Part shown: positions 56,148 through 64,000 of the stretch, one piece after another
Layout of the letters: every line of letters starts with the position of its first letter
Position numbering within the stretch: the first letter of the stretch is position 1
Source: Palsa-1439 sp050015495
GTDB lineage: Bacteria > Verrucomicrobiota > Verrucomicrobiia > Palsa-1439
Reading direction: 5' to 3'
Length of the DNA: 64,000 bases
NCBI GenBank assembly: GCA_050015495.1
Contig: JBEKBH010000017.1
Location: 6,744 to 70,743 of the forward strand
Made by a program: the position numbers and the translations under genes
Notes under the pieces: model-generated
Told to the model about the DNA's origin: nothing
Databases searched by the model: none
Seen by the model: only the letters and a program-made list of their open reading frames with translations

Positions 56148-57383
56148 TCACTTCGCCAGCAACGCGAACGCCTTCGCCAACGGCAGGTCGGTCGCGAGCA
56201 CTTCCGCTCTGGCATTCCTCCAATCAAAATTGCCGAAACCGGTCATCGCCAGCGAACGTTCCGTCTCACGCGGTAACTCCACGATCACATCTGGCATCAG
56301 CCCCTTGTCCTGAAGAATCTGCTTTGATGGCCGCATATAATAAGCGGTGGGCATCACCAACACCGAGCCATTTGCCAGTCGGGTCGACACGGCCAGAAAC
56401 CCGCGGCCAAAGGTCTTACTGCCAACAATCCGGGCGCGATTGTTGTCTTGCAAGGCCGCCGCAAAAGCCTCGGCCTCCGCCGCCGTGCCGCCGTTGACAA
56501 GCACTACGACGGGGACCGTCGCTTTTGCGCCTTCGTCGCTGACGAACCCGGTGTGCATGGCCGGGACCGCGTATTCCAGCGCGACGATCTCGGCGCCCTT
56601 GGGCAGAAAAATCGATGCGGCAGGCTGAACGGCGAGAAACCCGCCGCCGGGATTGTTTCGCAGGTCGAGAATGATACCGGTGGCGTGTTCGCCTTTGGCA
56701 AGGGTCATCGCCGTGCGCAGGTAATCGGCAGTATCCTTCGAGAATCCAGCTAGACGATAGTACGCGACGCCTTTGTCGAGCATTCTCAGCGCGGTCATGG
56801 AAGGTGAACCGCGCGCCGCCCGATGGAGGTGCAGCTCGCGTACGCTCCCGGAGATTGGATCGATCACGCGCAAACTCACCTCGGAATCCACGGAACCACC
56901 AACGAGACGTTCCACTTCGGAGTGGCGCGCCAGGAGCGTGGACGAATTGTCGATGGCAATGATCTGGTCCCCGCCCATCATGCCAGCGCGTTGCGCGGGG
57001 CCGCCATCAGATGGGGAAACAACCGTGGGGATGCCTCCGCGGATGACAAACCTCAGCCCAATGTCCGCCGGGACCGCATTGGATTCGGTGGTCGCCATCG
57101 CTTCCTCGGGCGAGAGCAGGTCGGCCTCCGGATCGATGGACCGGACAAAGGCGCGCAGGGCGACCGTGGTGTACCATTCCGTATTGACGCGCGATGGTTG
57201 AACGTAATTCTTCTGGAGCGTGTCCAGCAATTCCGTAAACCGTGACAGGGTCTCGAACGACGACGGCGTGGGGGTGATGACGCGCGGCTCGTCTGCGGCG
57301 CGAACGGACGCCGCGACCAGCAGCACGCATCCCACCAGGGACGTTGTCCAACGCACCCCTCGGGCATGACTCGACAGGCCCAT
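56148..57383 (-). CDS. S41/CtpA-family protease homologue lacking catalytic Ser and Lys
   Basis: The 411-residue product has a signal peptide (LVGCVLLVAASVRAA), a PDZ domain (VVSPSDGGPAQRAGMMGGDQ at about residues 125-145) and an S41 core (ILDLRNNPGGGF; ALQDNNRARIVGSKTFGRGF). The expected nucleophile motif SASASE reads TAAEAE, and the Lys of TFGKG is Arg. So both catalytic residues are replaced while the fold is intact: a likely pseudoprotease. It overlaps rng by one base (TGATG). Confidence 0.85.
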   Translation of the reverse strand: MGLSSHARGVRWTTSLVGCVLLVAASVRAADEPRVITPTPSSFETLSRFTELLDTLQKNYVQPSRVNTEWYTTVALRAFVRSIDPEADLLSPEEAMATTESNAVPADIGLRFVIRGGIPTVVSPSDGGPAQRAGMMGGDQIIAIDNSSTLLARHSEVERLVGGSVDSEVSLRVIDPISGSVRELHLHRAARGSPSMTALRMLDKGVAYYRLAGFSKDTADYLRTAMTLAKGEHATGIILDLRNNPGGGFLAVQPAASIFLPKGAEIVALEYAVPAMHTGFVSDEGAKATVPVVVLVNGGTAAEAEAFAAALQDNNRARIVGSKTFGRGFLAVSTRLANGSVLVMPTAYYMRPSKQILQDKGLMPDVIVELPRETERSLAMTGFGNFDWRNARAEVLATDLPLAKAFALLAK

Positions 57384-58993
57384 CACGCGAGTTCTTGACC
57401 GCTGATGGCATCCGCGATCTTGAATTGCTCGAAGTGGAACGTCGGGTCAGCGCGGAAGCTGAGTTTGCCGTTTAGTTTCTTCTCCAACTCGATGAGCACG
57501 GTTTCGTCCTCGGTGCGCAAGCGATTCAACACCTCCGGATGAACGTAGATGCGAAGTTGCGGCTGCTCGTGCCGGCCCTGCTCGCGCAGTTTGCGGAGGA
57601 GTTCGGCGACTTTCCGTTGAATCTCCACGGACATGGACAGCGCGCTCTTGACCATGCCTTTGCCCTTGCAGTACGGGCAATCCTCGTAGACGGCGCTGGC
57701 CATGCTCTCGCTGTGCCGTTGCCGGGTCATTTCCATCAGGCCCAACTGCGAGATGTTCAGGATGCGGGTCTTGGCTTTGTCGCGGCGGACGCCTTCCCGC
57801 ACTTTTTGGGTGACCTTCTGTTGGTCGTTACGGTGGCGCATGTCGATAAAGTCGATCACGATCAACCCGCCGATATTGCGGAGACGAAGCTGACGGCAAA
57901 TCTCCTCGGCAGCTTCGAGATTGGTCTGCAGGATCGTTGTGTCCAGGTCCTTCTGTGATTTGTGGCGACCGGTATTGACGTCGATGGCGACCAACGCCTC
58001 GGTTTCATCAATGCAGATATAACCGCCCGATTTCAGCCAGACCTGGCGGCGGAAGGCGTTCTCGATCTGCTTCTCGACGTTGAACCGGCTGAAGATCGGC
58101 GTCGGCTCATTGTAGAGCCGCACCTTGTTGCGCGAGCGGCGGCTGATCTGGCCGATCATGTTGCGTATGCGTTCGTTGGCCAGTTCGTTGTCCACCACGA
58201 TGCGATCGACTTCCTCGGTGAGGAAGTCGCGGACGGTGCGCTCGACAAGGTCGGGTTCCTGAAACACGCAGCACGGCGCCGGCTGGGTCTTGATCTTTTC
58301 CTCGACCTGTTTCCATGTTTGCAACAGCAGTTCGAGGTCCCGGATGAAGTAGCGCTTCTTCTGGTTTTCCCCGACGGTGCGGATAATGACACCCATCCCT
58401 TCGGGAATGCGCAGGCGCTGCAAGACCTTTTTCAGGCGCTGGCGTTCCTTCTCGTCATCGATCTTGCGCGAGATGCCCCGTTGCGCGTTGAACGGCATCA
58501 GCACCAGGTAACGGCCCGGGATGCTGATGTTGGTCGTGATCCGCGGCCCCTTCGTTCCAATCGGGCCTTTGACGACCTGCACGATGACCTCCGACCCGGG
58601 CGGATAAAGCTGCGGGATATCCTTTTGGGAAATCTTGGGCTTTTGCGGCCCGCGCTCGCCCTCCGGCGTTTCGAGCAGATCGACCCGCTGGTCGAGTTGC
58701 TCGGGAATGATGTCCCAATAGTGCAGGAACGCGTTTTTCTCGAACCCGATATCGACGAACGCGGCTTTCAGCCCGGGTTCCAGGTTCTTGATCCGCCCCT
58801 TGAACACGCTGGCGACGATTCGCGTCTCGGTCGTCCGCTCGATGCTGAACTCTTCGAGTTGGCCGTCCTCGAGCACGGCGACGCGGTTTTCCAGCGCTTC
58901 GGCGTTGACGATGATTTCCTTGAAGATTCGTTTTTTGCGCCGTCCGCTAAACAATTCCTCGCCCTTCTTCAGTATCTGTTTGATTGCGTCCAC
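57383..58993 (-). CDS. rng: Ribonuclease G/E
   Basis: The 536-residue endoribonuclease has an N-terminal region IIVNAEALENRVAVLEDGQL, the S1 RNA-binding segment SVFKGRIKNLEPGLKAAFVD, the catalytic block ALVAIDVNTGR and FIDMRHRNDQQKV, and the zinc link CPYCKGKG. It processes rRNA and mRNA. GTG at 58993 is used, 2 bp after rodA. Length fits RNase G rather than full RNase E, as there is no long C-terminal scaffold. Confidence 0.94.
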   Translation of the reverse strand: MDAIKQILKKGEELFSGRRKKRIFKEIIVNAEALENRVAVLEDGQLEEFSIERTTETRIVASVFKGRIKNLEPGLKAAFVDIGFEKNAFLHYWDIIPEQLDQRVDLLETPEGERGPQKPKISQKDIPQLYPPGSEVIVQVVKGPIGTKGPRITTNISIPGRYLVLMPFNAQRGISRKIDDEKERQRLKKVLQRLRIPEGMGVIIRTVGENQKKRYFIRDLELLLQTWKQVEEKIKTQPAPCCVFQEPDLVERTVRDFLTEEVDRIVVDNELANERIRNMIGQISRRSRNKVRLYNEPTPIFSRFNVEKQIENAFRRQVWLKSGGYICIDETEALVAIDVNTGRHKSQKDLDTTILQTNLEAAEEICRQLRLRNIGGLIVIDFIDMRHRNDQQKVTQKVREGVRRDKAKTRILNISQLGLMEMTRQRHSESMASAVYEDCPYCKGKGMVKSALSMSVEIQRKVAELLRKLREQGRHEQPQLRIYVHPEVLNRLRTEDETVLIELEKKLNGKLSFRADPTFHFEQFKIADAISGQELA

Positions 58994-58995
58994 AG

Positions 58996-60141
58996 TTAAT
59001 AGATCCTCCTATGAATCCACACGTTTTGTAACAGCCCGAGGGCGGTCATGCTGGCCAGCACGAACGATCCTCCGTAGCTGAGTAATGGCAGGGGCAGACC
59101 GGTGACCGGCATCAGGCCGATCGTCATGCCCACGTTGATGAAAATATGGAAAAACAGCATGACCACGACGCCCGTGGCCAGAAGCATTCCCAACCGGTCG
59201 CGCGCATTGGCGGCGATCCGTAGCCCGGAAAACAACAGTACGGCATACAACAGAATGATCACGACGCTGCCGATGAATCCTTCTTCTTCGGCGATTACGC
59301 TAAACAGAAAATCGTTGGGGGTCACCGAGCGGGGCAGATAACCCAGCAGGTTCTGCGTGCCTTGTAGATACCCCTTGCCCGTCATGCCGCCCGACCCGAC
59401 CGCGATGAGCGATTGGTTGAGGTTCCAGCCGGCGCCAAGCGGATCGTAGTCGCGATGAAAGAATACCGTCAGACGGTCCTTTTGATAGTCTCGACGGCCG
59501 GTCCTGTTTTCCTTCAACTTCCACATAATGGGCAGACCGACGCCGGCGAGGACGATTCCCAATGCTACGGCCAGCGCCAAATGCTTCCCTCTCACACCGG
59601 CCACGAACATCAACCCAAAACAGATCGGAATCAAGACCAGCGCCGAACCCAGGTCCGGTTCCAGCATGATCAGCACAAATGGCACGGCCATCATCACGAC
59701 GGTGACCCAAACGGTTTTCAATTGCCGCCGCGATTGAAGCGTGTGGTGGAACAAATAATACGAAACCGTCAGGAGTGTCGCGAGCTTGGCGGTTTCCGCA
59801 GGCTGGATCCCGAAACCATGCCATCCCAGCCATCGTCGCGCTCCGTAAATCATCTGGCCGGTCATGAGAACCAACACAAGCAATCCGATGGCGACGGCAT
59901 ACCAAACCGTCGCCCATTGGCAGATGAGACGGTAGTCCACCAACGACACGACCAGATAAATCAGCAGGCCGACGACGAACCACACCATTTGCATCTTATA
60001 GAAATCCCGGATCGGTTGTCCGGGACCATGGTACGAGGCGCTATAGATAAACAGCACGCTGGCGACTGCCAGGGCAGCCATGGCGCTGAACAACAACCAG
60101 TCCATCCGCCGGACCAACTCGGTGTAGTACTTAATCTTCAT
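58996..60141 (-). CDS. rodA: Rod shape-determining protein RodA (SEDS glycosyltransferase)
   Basis: The 381-residue product (ATG 60141) has about 10 membrane helices and SEDS motifs: RRWLGWHGFGIQPAETAKLA, LIMLEPDLGSALVLIPICFG, and TGLPLPLLSYGGSFVLASM near the C-terminus. RodA polymerises lateral-wall peptidoglycan with PBP2. The gene overlaps mrdA by 11 bp, consistent with a RodA-PBP2 pair. Confidence 0.94.
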   Translation of the reverse strand: MKIKYYTELVRRMDWLLFSAMAALAVASVLFIYSASYHGPGQPIRDFYKMQMVWFVVGLLIYLVVSLVDYRLICQWATVWYAVAIGLLVLVLMTGQMIYGARRWLGWHGFGIQPAETAKLATLLTVSYYLFHHTLQSRRQLKTVWVTVVMMAVPFVLIMLEPDLGSALVLIPICFGLMFVAGVRGKHLALAVALGIVLAGVGLPIMWKLKENRTGRRDYQKDRLTVFFHRDYDPLGAGWNLNQSLIAVGSGGMTGKGYLQGTQNLLGYLPRSVTPNDFLFSVIAEEEGFIGSVVIILLYAVLLFSGLRIAANARDRLGMLLATGVVVMLFFHIFINVGMTIGLMPVTGLPLPLLSYGGSFVLASMTALGLLQNVWIHRRIY

Positions 60142-62017
60142 ACACCCTGCCCTCGACCGCACCCGATCGCTCTCCTTCTTTCCCAAAAACCTGGGCGAAA
60201 ATTGCGCTGGCCACGGCCGCCGCTGTATGACTGCCGTCACGCGCCGCCTCAATCAACACGGATATTGCAACCTGCGGCTGGTCGTAGGGCGCGAACCCGA
60301 TAAACCACGCGCGGTCCCGCGTCGACTCCTGGCCGGCCACCTTGTACTGGGCTGTCCCCGTCTTGCCCGCCACGCTCAGGCCCTTCACGGCGGCTCGATG
60401 CGCCGTGCCGTAGGATTCCTGAACGGCGCCGAGCATGGCGTGACGGACCAGTTCGATTTGTTGGGGCGTTGCGTCGAGCCGGGCGCGAACATCCAGTTGG
60501 CCCTCGTGAACCACCTGACCATCCGCCGTTTCGATCCGCTGGACGACATACGGATGAAGGGCTGTGCCCCGGTCCGCGAACGTGGCCGCCACGCACGCCA
60601 TCTGCAACGGCGTGACCAGCAGGTAACTTTGGCCGATCGATAACTGCGCCGTGTCGCCCTCCCACCATTGCGTCCCCTGCTGCTCGCGTTTCCAAGCGGG
60701 GGTGGGCACGAGACCCCGGATCTCGTTGCCGATGTCAAATCCGGTCGGCTGACCGAGACCAAATTCGGCGGCCATCTTGGTGATCGCATCCACTCCCGTC
60801 TTCATCCCCTCTTCATAAAACCAGACGTCGCACGATTCTGTAATTGCCGAGTAGGCATTCAGAGGGCCGTGCCCGCTGTGGTTCCAACAATGGAAGGGAT
60901 GTTTCTGCCAGTTGCCAATCACGATGGACCCGGAACATGTGACGGTGTCCTGCGGCGAGATCGCGCCCGACGCCAGTCCGGCCAGCAGCGTGATGGGTTT
61001 GAACGTCGAGCCGGGTGGATACCGCGCGCTGGTGGCGCGATTGAGCATCGGATGCCCGGGATCATTGAAGACGGCATTGATCGTTTGCGCGGGCGTGCCG
61101 GGGTTGAAGATGTTGGGGTCAAAGCTGGGCAGCGAAGCCATGGCGAGGACTTCGCCCGTGCGGACATCGAGCAACACCACCGCCCCGGAGAGTTCCTTGC
61201 CGTCGGACGACGGTGCCGCGGCCAGTTCCTTCTCGACGATCCGTTGCAGCCGCACATCGATCGTAAGCGTCACGCGACCGCCTTGTTCGGCCTCTTTCTC
61301 GCCGAGGTCCTCGGCCACGAAACCCGCCGGATTCACGCGGATGGTGCGGCCACCGGGCGAGCCGCGCAGGTATTCGTCGCAAGCCCTCTCGACGCCCTGA
61401 CGACCAACACGGTCCGGCTGGTAATAGTAGAACTTCTCAATCTCGTCTTCATCGTTTTCGTCGGCTCGGCCAACGTACCCCAGCAAATGCGCCGCGAGTG
61501 GACCCTGGGGGTATTGCCGAACCGGCATCACGATCAGGTCCGCGCCCGGAAGATTGCTGGCGCGTTCAGCAAAGGCGGCGACCTGTTCGGGGCGCAGATC
61601 CCGCCACACCGGAAGGGGAAGCGGTCCGCGCCGTTCATAGTGGGACAGCACATCGTTGTCGGTAATCGTCAGCGGCATGCCGAGCGCGGCGCTCATCACA
61701 CCGAGATTGGCCTGCGCCACGCGCACGATGTTTGTCTTCTTGGAAACGTGGCCGAGTTGGTCAAGGTAGATGGCCACATCGTAGCTCGGGCGGTTGTTCG
61801 CGAGGATGACGCCGTTGCGGTCAACGATCTCGCCCCGCGCGGCCGGGACGCGGATGCGGCGCAACGATTGGTTCTCCTGCTTGTTGTCGTAATCCCCGCC
61901 GCGCACCACCTGGACGCGCCACAGGGCGACGACAAGTACGAGCAGGCCGGACGCGATGATCGTCCCGACAGCCCGCAGCCGCGGGTTATGCTCTCGGGCT
62001 GGCGCGCTAATGATCAT
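60131..62017 (-). CDS. mrdA: Penicillin-binding protein 2
   Basis: The 628-residue transpeptidase begins with a membrane helix (AVGTIIASGLLVLVVALWRV), followed by the dimerisation domain (RIRVPAARGEIVDRNGVILA) and the transpeptidase. The active site motifs are STFK in YPPGSTFKPITLLAGL, the second motif near ITESCDVW, and KTG in VAGKTGTAQ. It cross-links lateral-wall peptidoglycan with RodA. ATG 62017 overlaps the mreD stop by 4 nt. Confidence 0.95.
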   Translation of the reverse strand: MIISAPAREHNPRLRAVGTIIASGLLVLVVALWRVQVVRGGDYDNKQENQSLRRIRVPAARGEIVDRNGVILANNRPSYDVAIYLDQLGHVSKKTNIVRVAQANLGVMSAALGMPLTITDNDVLSHYERRGPLPLPVWRDLRPEQVAAFAERASNLPGADLIVMPVRQYPQGPLAAHLLGYVGRADENDEDEIEKFYYYQPDRVGRQGVERACDEYLRGSPGGRTIRVNPAGFVAEDLGEKEAEQGGRVTLTIDVRLQRIVEKELAAAPSSDGKELSGAVVLLDVRTGEVLAMASLPSFDPNIFNPGTPAQTINAVFNDPGHPMLNRATSARYPPGSTFKPITLLAGLASGAISPQDTVTCSGSIVIGNWQKHPFHCWNHSGHGPLNAYSAITESCDVWFYEEGMKTGVDAITKMAAEFGLGQPTGFDIGNEIRGLVPTPAWKREQQGTQWWEGDTAQLSIGQSYLLVTPLQMACVAATFADRGTALHPYVVQRIETADGQVVHEGQLDVRARLDATPQQIELVRHAMLGAVQESYGTAHRAAVKGLSVAGKTGTAQYKVAGQESTRDRAWFIGFAPYDQPQVAISVLIEAARDGSHTAAAVASAIFAQVFGKEGERSGAVEGRVYED

Positions 62018-62481
62018 TCGAACCCCCACGCCAGGCGGGCGTAATCAAGGACGAAGAAGATCACGACCGTCACCAGCCCGGCGAGGGACGCGGCCATGAA
62101 CATCTTGAGCACGTTGCCAAACGAGATGCCGACGGCGAAGAAAGCGATAATCGACCCGGTCATGGAGATCAACGCGCCCGCGCTCCACTGCATCCACGGC
62201 AGGTCGCGGTCGAGAGCTTCGCGCAGGCCGGTCGTCACGATGGCGGCGATGCCGTACGCGAGCGCTGAGATGCCGAAGGGTGCGGCAGACAACGCGTCCT
62301 GGGTCAACCCCGCGACCAGTGCGAGCGCCAGCGCGCGCCGACGATGTGTGGTCAACGCGGCGTAGGCAACGAGCGCCGGCAGAAGTTCCGCATGCACGCC
62401 GCCGAGCCACCAGAGCGTTGGCATCCGTGCTTGCAGGGCAACGGCGATCAGGATTCCCGCGATGGCGATGAGCGTATTCAT
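62014..62481 (-). CDS. mreD: Rod shape-determining protein MreD
   Basis: The 155-residue integral membrane protein has five or six hydrophobic segments. MNTLIAIAGILIAVALQARM is the first, and ALVAGLTQDALSAAPFGISA carries the conserved D-x-(L/A)-S-x-x-P-x-G pattern. It connects MreC to the wall synthases. ATG 62481 overlaps the mreC stop by 4 nt, and its own stop overlaps mrdA by 4 nt. Confidence 0.9.
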   Translation of the reverse strand: MNTLIAIAGILIAVALQARMPTLWWLGGVHAELLPALVAYAALTTHRRRALALALVAGLTQDALSAAPFGISALAYGIAAIVTTGLREALDRDLPWMQWSAGALISMTGSIIAFFAVGISFGNVLKMFMAASLAGLVTVVIFFVLDYARLAWGFE

Positions 62482-63266
62482 TCCTGTCCCGCGATCACAA
62501 TCACCTCTTCCAAGCGGCGAAAATCCACCGCGGGAGCGATGTCCACGTCCTGGTACATGCCGGTTTGTCGATTGATCCGGGCGCGGGTTGTGGCACCGAT
62601 GAGAATGCCCTTCGGGAACACGCCACCGAGACCGGACGTAATCACACTCTCGCCCGGCGCAACTTTCGCGTCGCGGTTCACATAAGTCATGGTCAGATGC
62701 GGCGAAATGTTGAAAGCTGTCTCGACCCCGGACACGACCCCCGGCTCGCGCGTGTCCTGCAACAGCGCCGCCGCCTTGCAATTGGGGTCGATCAGCAACA
62801 GGACCCGCGCCTGACCGCGACTGACGGAAATGGTTTTCCCGATAAGGCCGTCGGCGTTGAGCACGGCCATGTTGTCAGCGAGACCGTCATCGCTGCCGCG
62901 GTCGATCTGGAGGCTTCTCCACCAGTTGGACGCGTCGCGGCCAATGACGCGCGCGGTGACGGTGCGAAAGGCGGTGTGTTGCTTCACGTCCAGAAGCTGA
63001 CGCAACCGGAGGTTTTCGCGGCCGGTTTCGCCAAGGGCCCGGACCTCCTGGCGCAGCAGGTCGTTGTCGTGGCGCAACTGCTCGTTTTCCTTGGCGAGGA
63101 GACGGCGCGACTGGACAAAGGGCAAATAGTCGCCCAGTTCCACGAACGGCGTGCAAAGTTGTACGAACACCATACGCAGCTTGCTCGAAAAACTGGTCGG
63201 TTGGCCGAGAAATACAATCCAGCCTGCCACCAGCAATCCGATAATGACCCAATTTCTACGGTTCAA
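62478..63266 (-). CDS. mreC: Rod shape-determining protein MreC
   Basis: The 262-residue protein has an N-terminal membrane helix (WVIIGLLVAGWIVFLG), a coiled coil (about residues 55-90, LAKENEQLRHDNDLLRQEVR) and the beta-domain pair with DRGSDDGLADNMAVLNADGL and TSGLGGVFPKGILIGATTRA. MreC is the periplasmic organiser of the elongasome. It starts with TTG at 63266 preceded by GGAAG, while an ATG start is not available. Confidence 0.92.
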   Translation of the reverse strand: MNRRNWVIIGLLVAGWIVFLGQPTSFSSKLRMVFVQLCTPFVELGDYLPFVQSRRLLAKENEQLRHDNDLLRQEVRALGETGRENLRLRQLLDVKQHTAFRTVTARVIGRDASNWWRSLQIDRGSDDGLADNMAVLNADGLIGKTISVSRGQARVLLLIDPNCKAAALLQDTREPGVVSGVETAFNISPHLTMTYVNRDAKVAPGESVITSGLGGVFPKGILIGATTRARINRQTGMYQDVDIAPAVDFRRLEEVIVIAGQE

Positions 63267-63367
63267 ACAAAACTTCCGTGCGGTCTCAGCGGTCCATGAC
63301 CGCCGTCAACGAGCGACGCCTGCGAAGCATCGCTACAAGTTCATGTGGGTGTGGTAGGGGCGGGCGC

Positions 63368-64000
63368 TTACGATGAGTTCTTGGCGAGTTTTTCAAGGTA
63401 GCCGAGTTCCTGGAGCACAACGCCCGTGCCCATCGCCACCGCGCTGAGCGGATCGTCGGCGATGTGAACGGGCAGCCCCGTTTCCTCGGCGAGCAGCTTG
63501 TCGATGCCCCGAATCAGCGCCCCGCCACCCGCCAGCACGATGCCGCGGTCGACGAGATCAGCCGCCAATTCAGGAGGGCAGCGCTCGAGCGTGACGCGGA
63601 CGTTCTCGACAATCGTCGAGACCGGCTCCTGTAACGCTTCGCGCACTTCCTCGGAGGTGATCGTCAAGGTCTTCGGCAGTCCGGCCACCAGGTCGCGTCC
63701 TTTGACTTCCATGGTCAGCTCTTGTTCGAGCGGGTAGGCCGAACCAATCTTGATCTTGATATCCTCCGCCATGCGTTCGCCAATCATCAAATTGTAAGCG
63801 CGTTTCATATACTGGATGATCGCTTCATCCAGTTCGTCTCCTGCCACACGCACGCTCCGGCTGAGCACAATACCGGCCAGGCTGATCAGAGCCACCTCGG
63901 TCGTGCCGCCGCCAATATCCACAATCATGTTGCCCGCCGGCTCTTGCACCGGCAGCCCAACGCCGATGGCGGCCGCCATCGGCTCTTCAATCAGGTAAAC
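63368..64000 (-). CDS. mreB: Rod shape-determining protein MreB, C-terminal part (partial)
   Basis: The 3' 211 codons of the actin homologue, cut by the right edge. It reads VYLIEEPMAAAIGVGLPVQE, then MIVDIGGGTTEVALISLAGI (phosphate-binding loop 2), IKIKIGSAYP and GIVLAGGGALIRGIDKLLAE (adenosine motif). The 101 bp gap to mreC shows no gene. MreB filaments guide the RodA/PBP2 complex. Confidence 0.95.
   Translation of the reverse strand, partial: VYLIEEPMAAAIGVGLPVQEPAGNMIVDIGGGTTEVALISLAGIVLSRSVRVAGDELDEAIIQYMKRAYNLMIGERMAEDIKIKIGSAYPLEQELTMEVKGRDLVAGLPKTLTITSEEVREALQEPVSTIVENVRVTLERCPPELAADLVDRGIVLAGGGALIRGIDKLLAEETGLPVHIADDPLSAVAMGTGVVLQELGYLEKLAKNSS

Overview
The window is GC-rich bacterial DNA. 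Gene content points to a Verrucomicrobiota-like member of the PVC group, which is an inference. Supporting signs are the tRNA-Thr/tuf/tRNA-Trp/secE/nusG order, a Gloeo_Verruco (TIGR03803-type) repeat protein, a PEP-CTERM protein, hyalin-repeat and parallel beta-helix exported proteins, and a REP/RAYT repeat system with dozens of GTAG-headed palindromes.

Positions 1-25782 (minus strand) form one nearly gap-free gene-expression cluster. Read in the direction of transcription it is tRNA-Thr, tuf, rpmG, tRNA-Trp, secE, nusG, rplKAJL, rpoBC, rpsL, rpsG, fusA, then the S10 and spc ribosomal genes down to the first 30 codons of secY. A near-consensus promoter sits just upstream (25988-26015). A gene for an exported coiled-coil protein lies between rpsS and rplV. 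rpmD (L30) is absent between rpsE and rplO.

Positions 26107-29539 hold the divergent metabolic genes glgC and glmS. From about 29.5 to 50 kb the window is accessory. The glmS 3' end is duplicated around a small PEP-CTERM cassette. Next come an exported protein with an ECF sigma/anti-sigma pair, a secreted prolyl oligopeptidase, a Cys-rich HYR protein, a truncated IS1595-type protein, a RAYT carrying its own REPs in frame, a TIGR03803 repeat protein, a GIY-YIG protein, and a four-gene translationally coupled operon of largely exported beta-rich proteins (43791-49007).

From 49 kb to the end (minus strand) there is a fatty acid desaturase, a bufferin-type RiPP metallophore operon (DoxX, BufA2-like precursor, MNIO/DUF692, DUF2063), and rnhA. 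These are followed by a cell-shape and RNA-processing operon read from mreB through mreC, mreD, mrdA, rodA, rng, an S41 protease homologue lacking its catalytic Ser and Lys, a TPR protein and larB.

The most unusual signals are: (1) REP palindromes inside the coding sequence of their own RAYT; (2) two adjacent genes whose signal-peptide cores are encoded by arms of interspersed inverted repeats; (3) a glmS 3'-end duplication resembling an attachment-site scar; (4) an exported gene inside the S10 operon; (5) a dead CtpA homologue.
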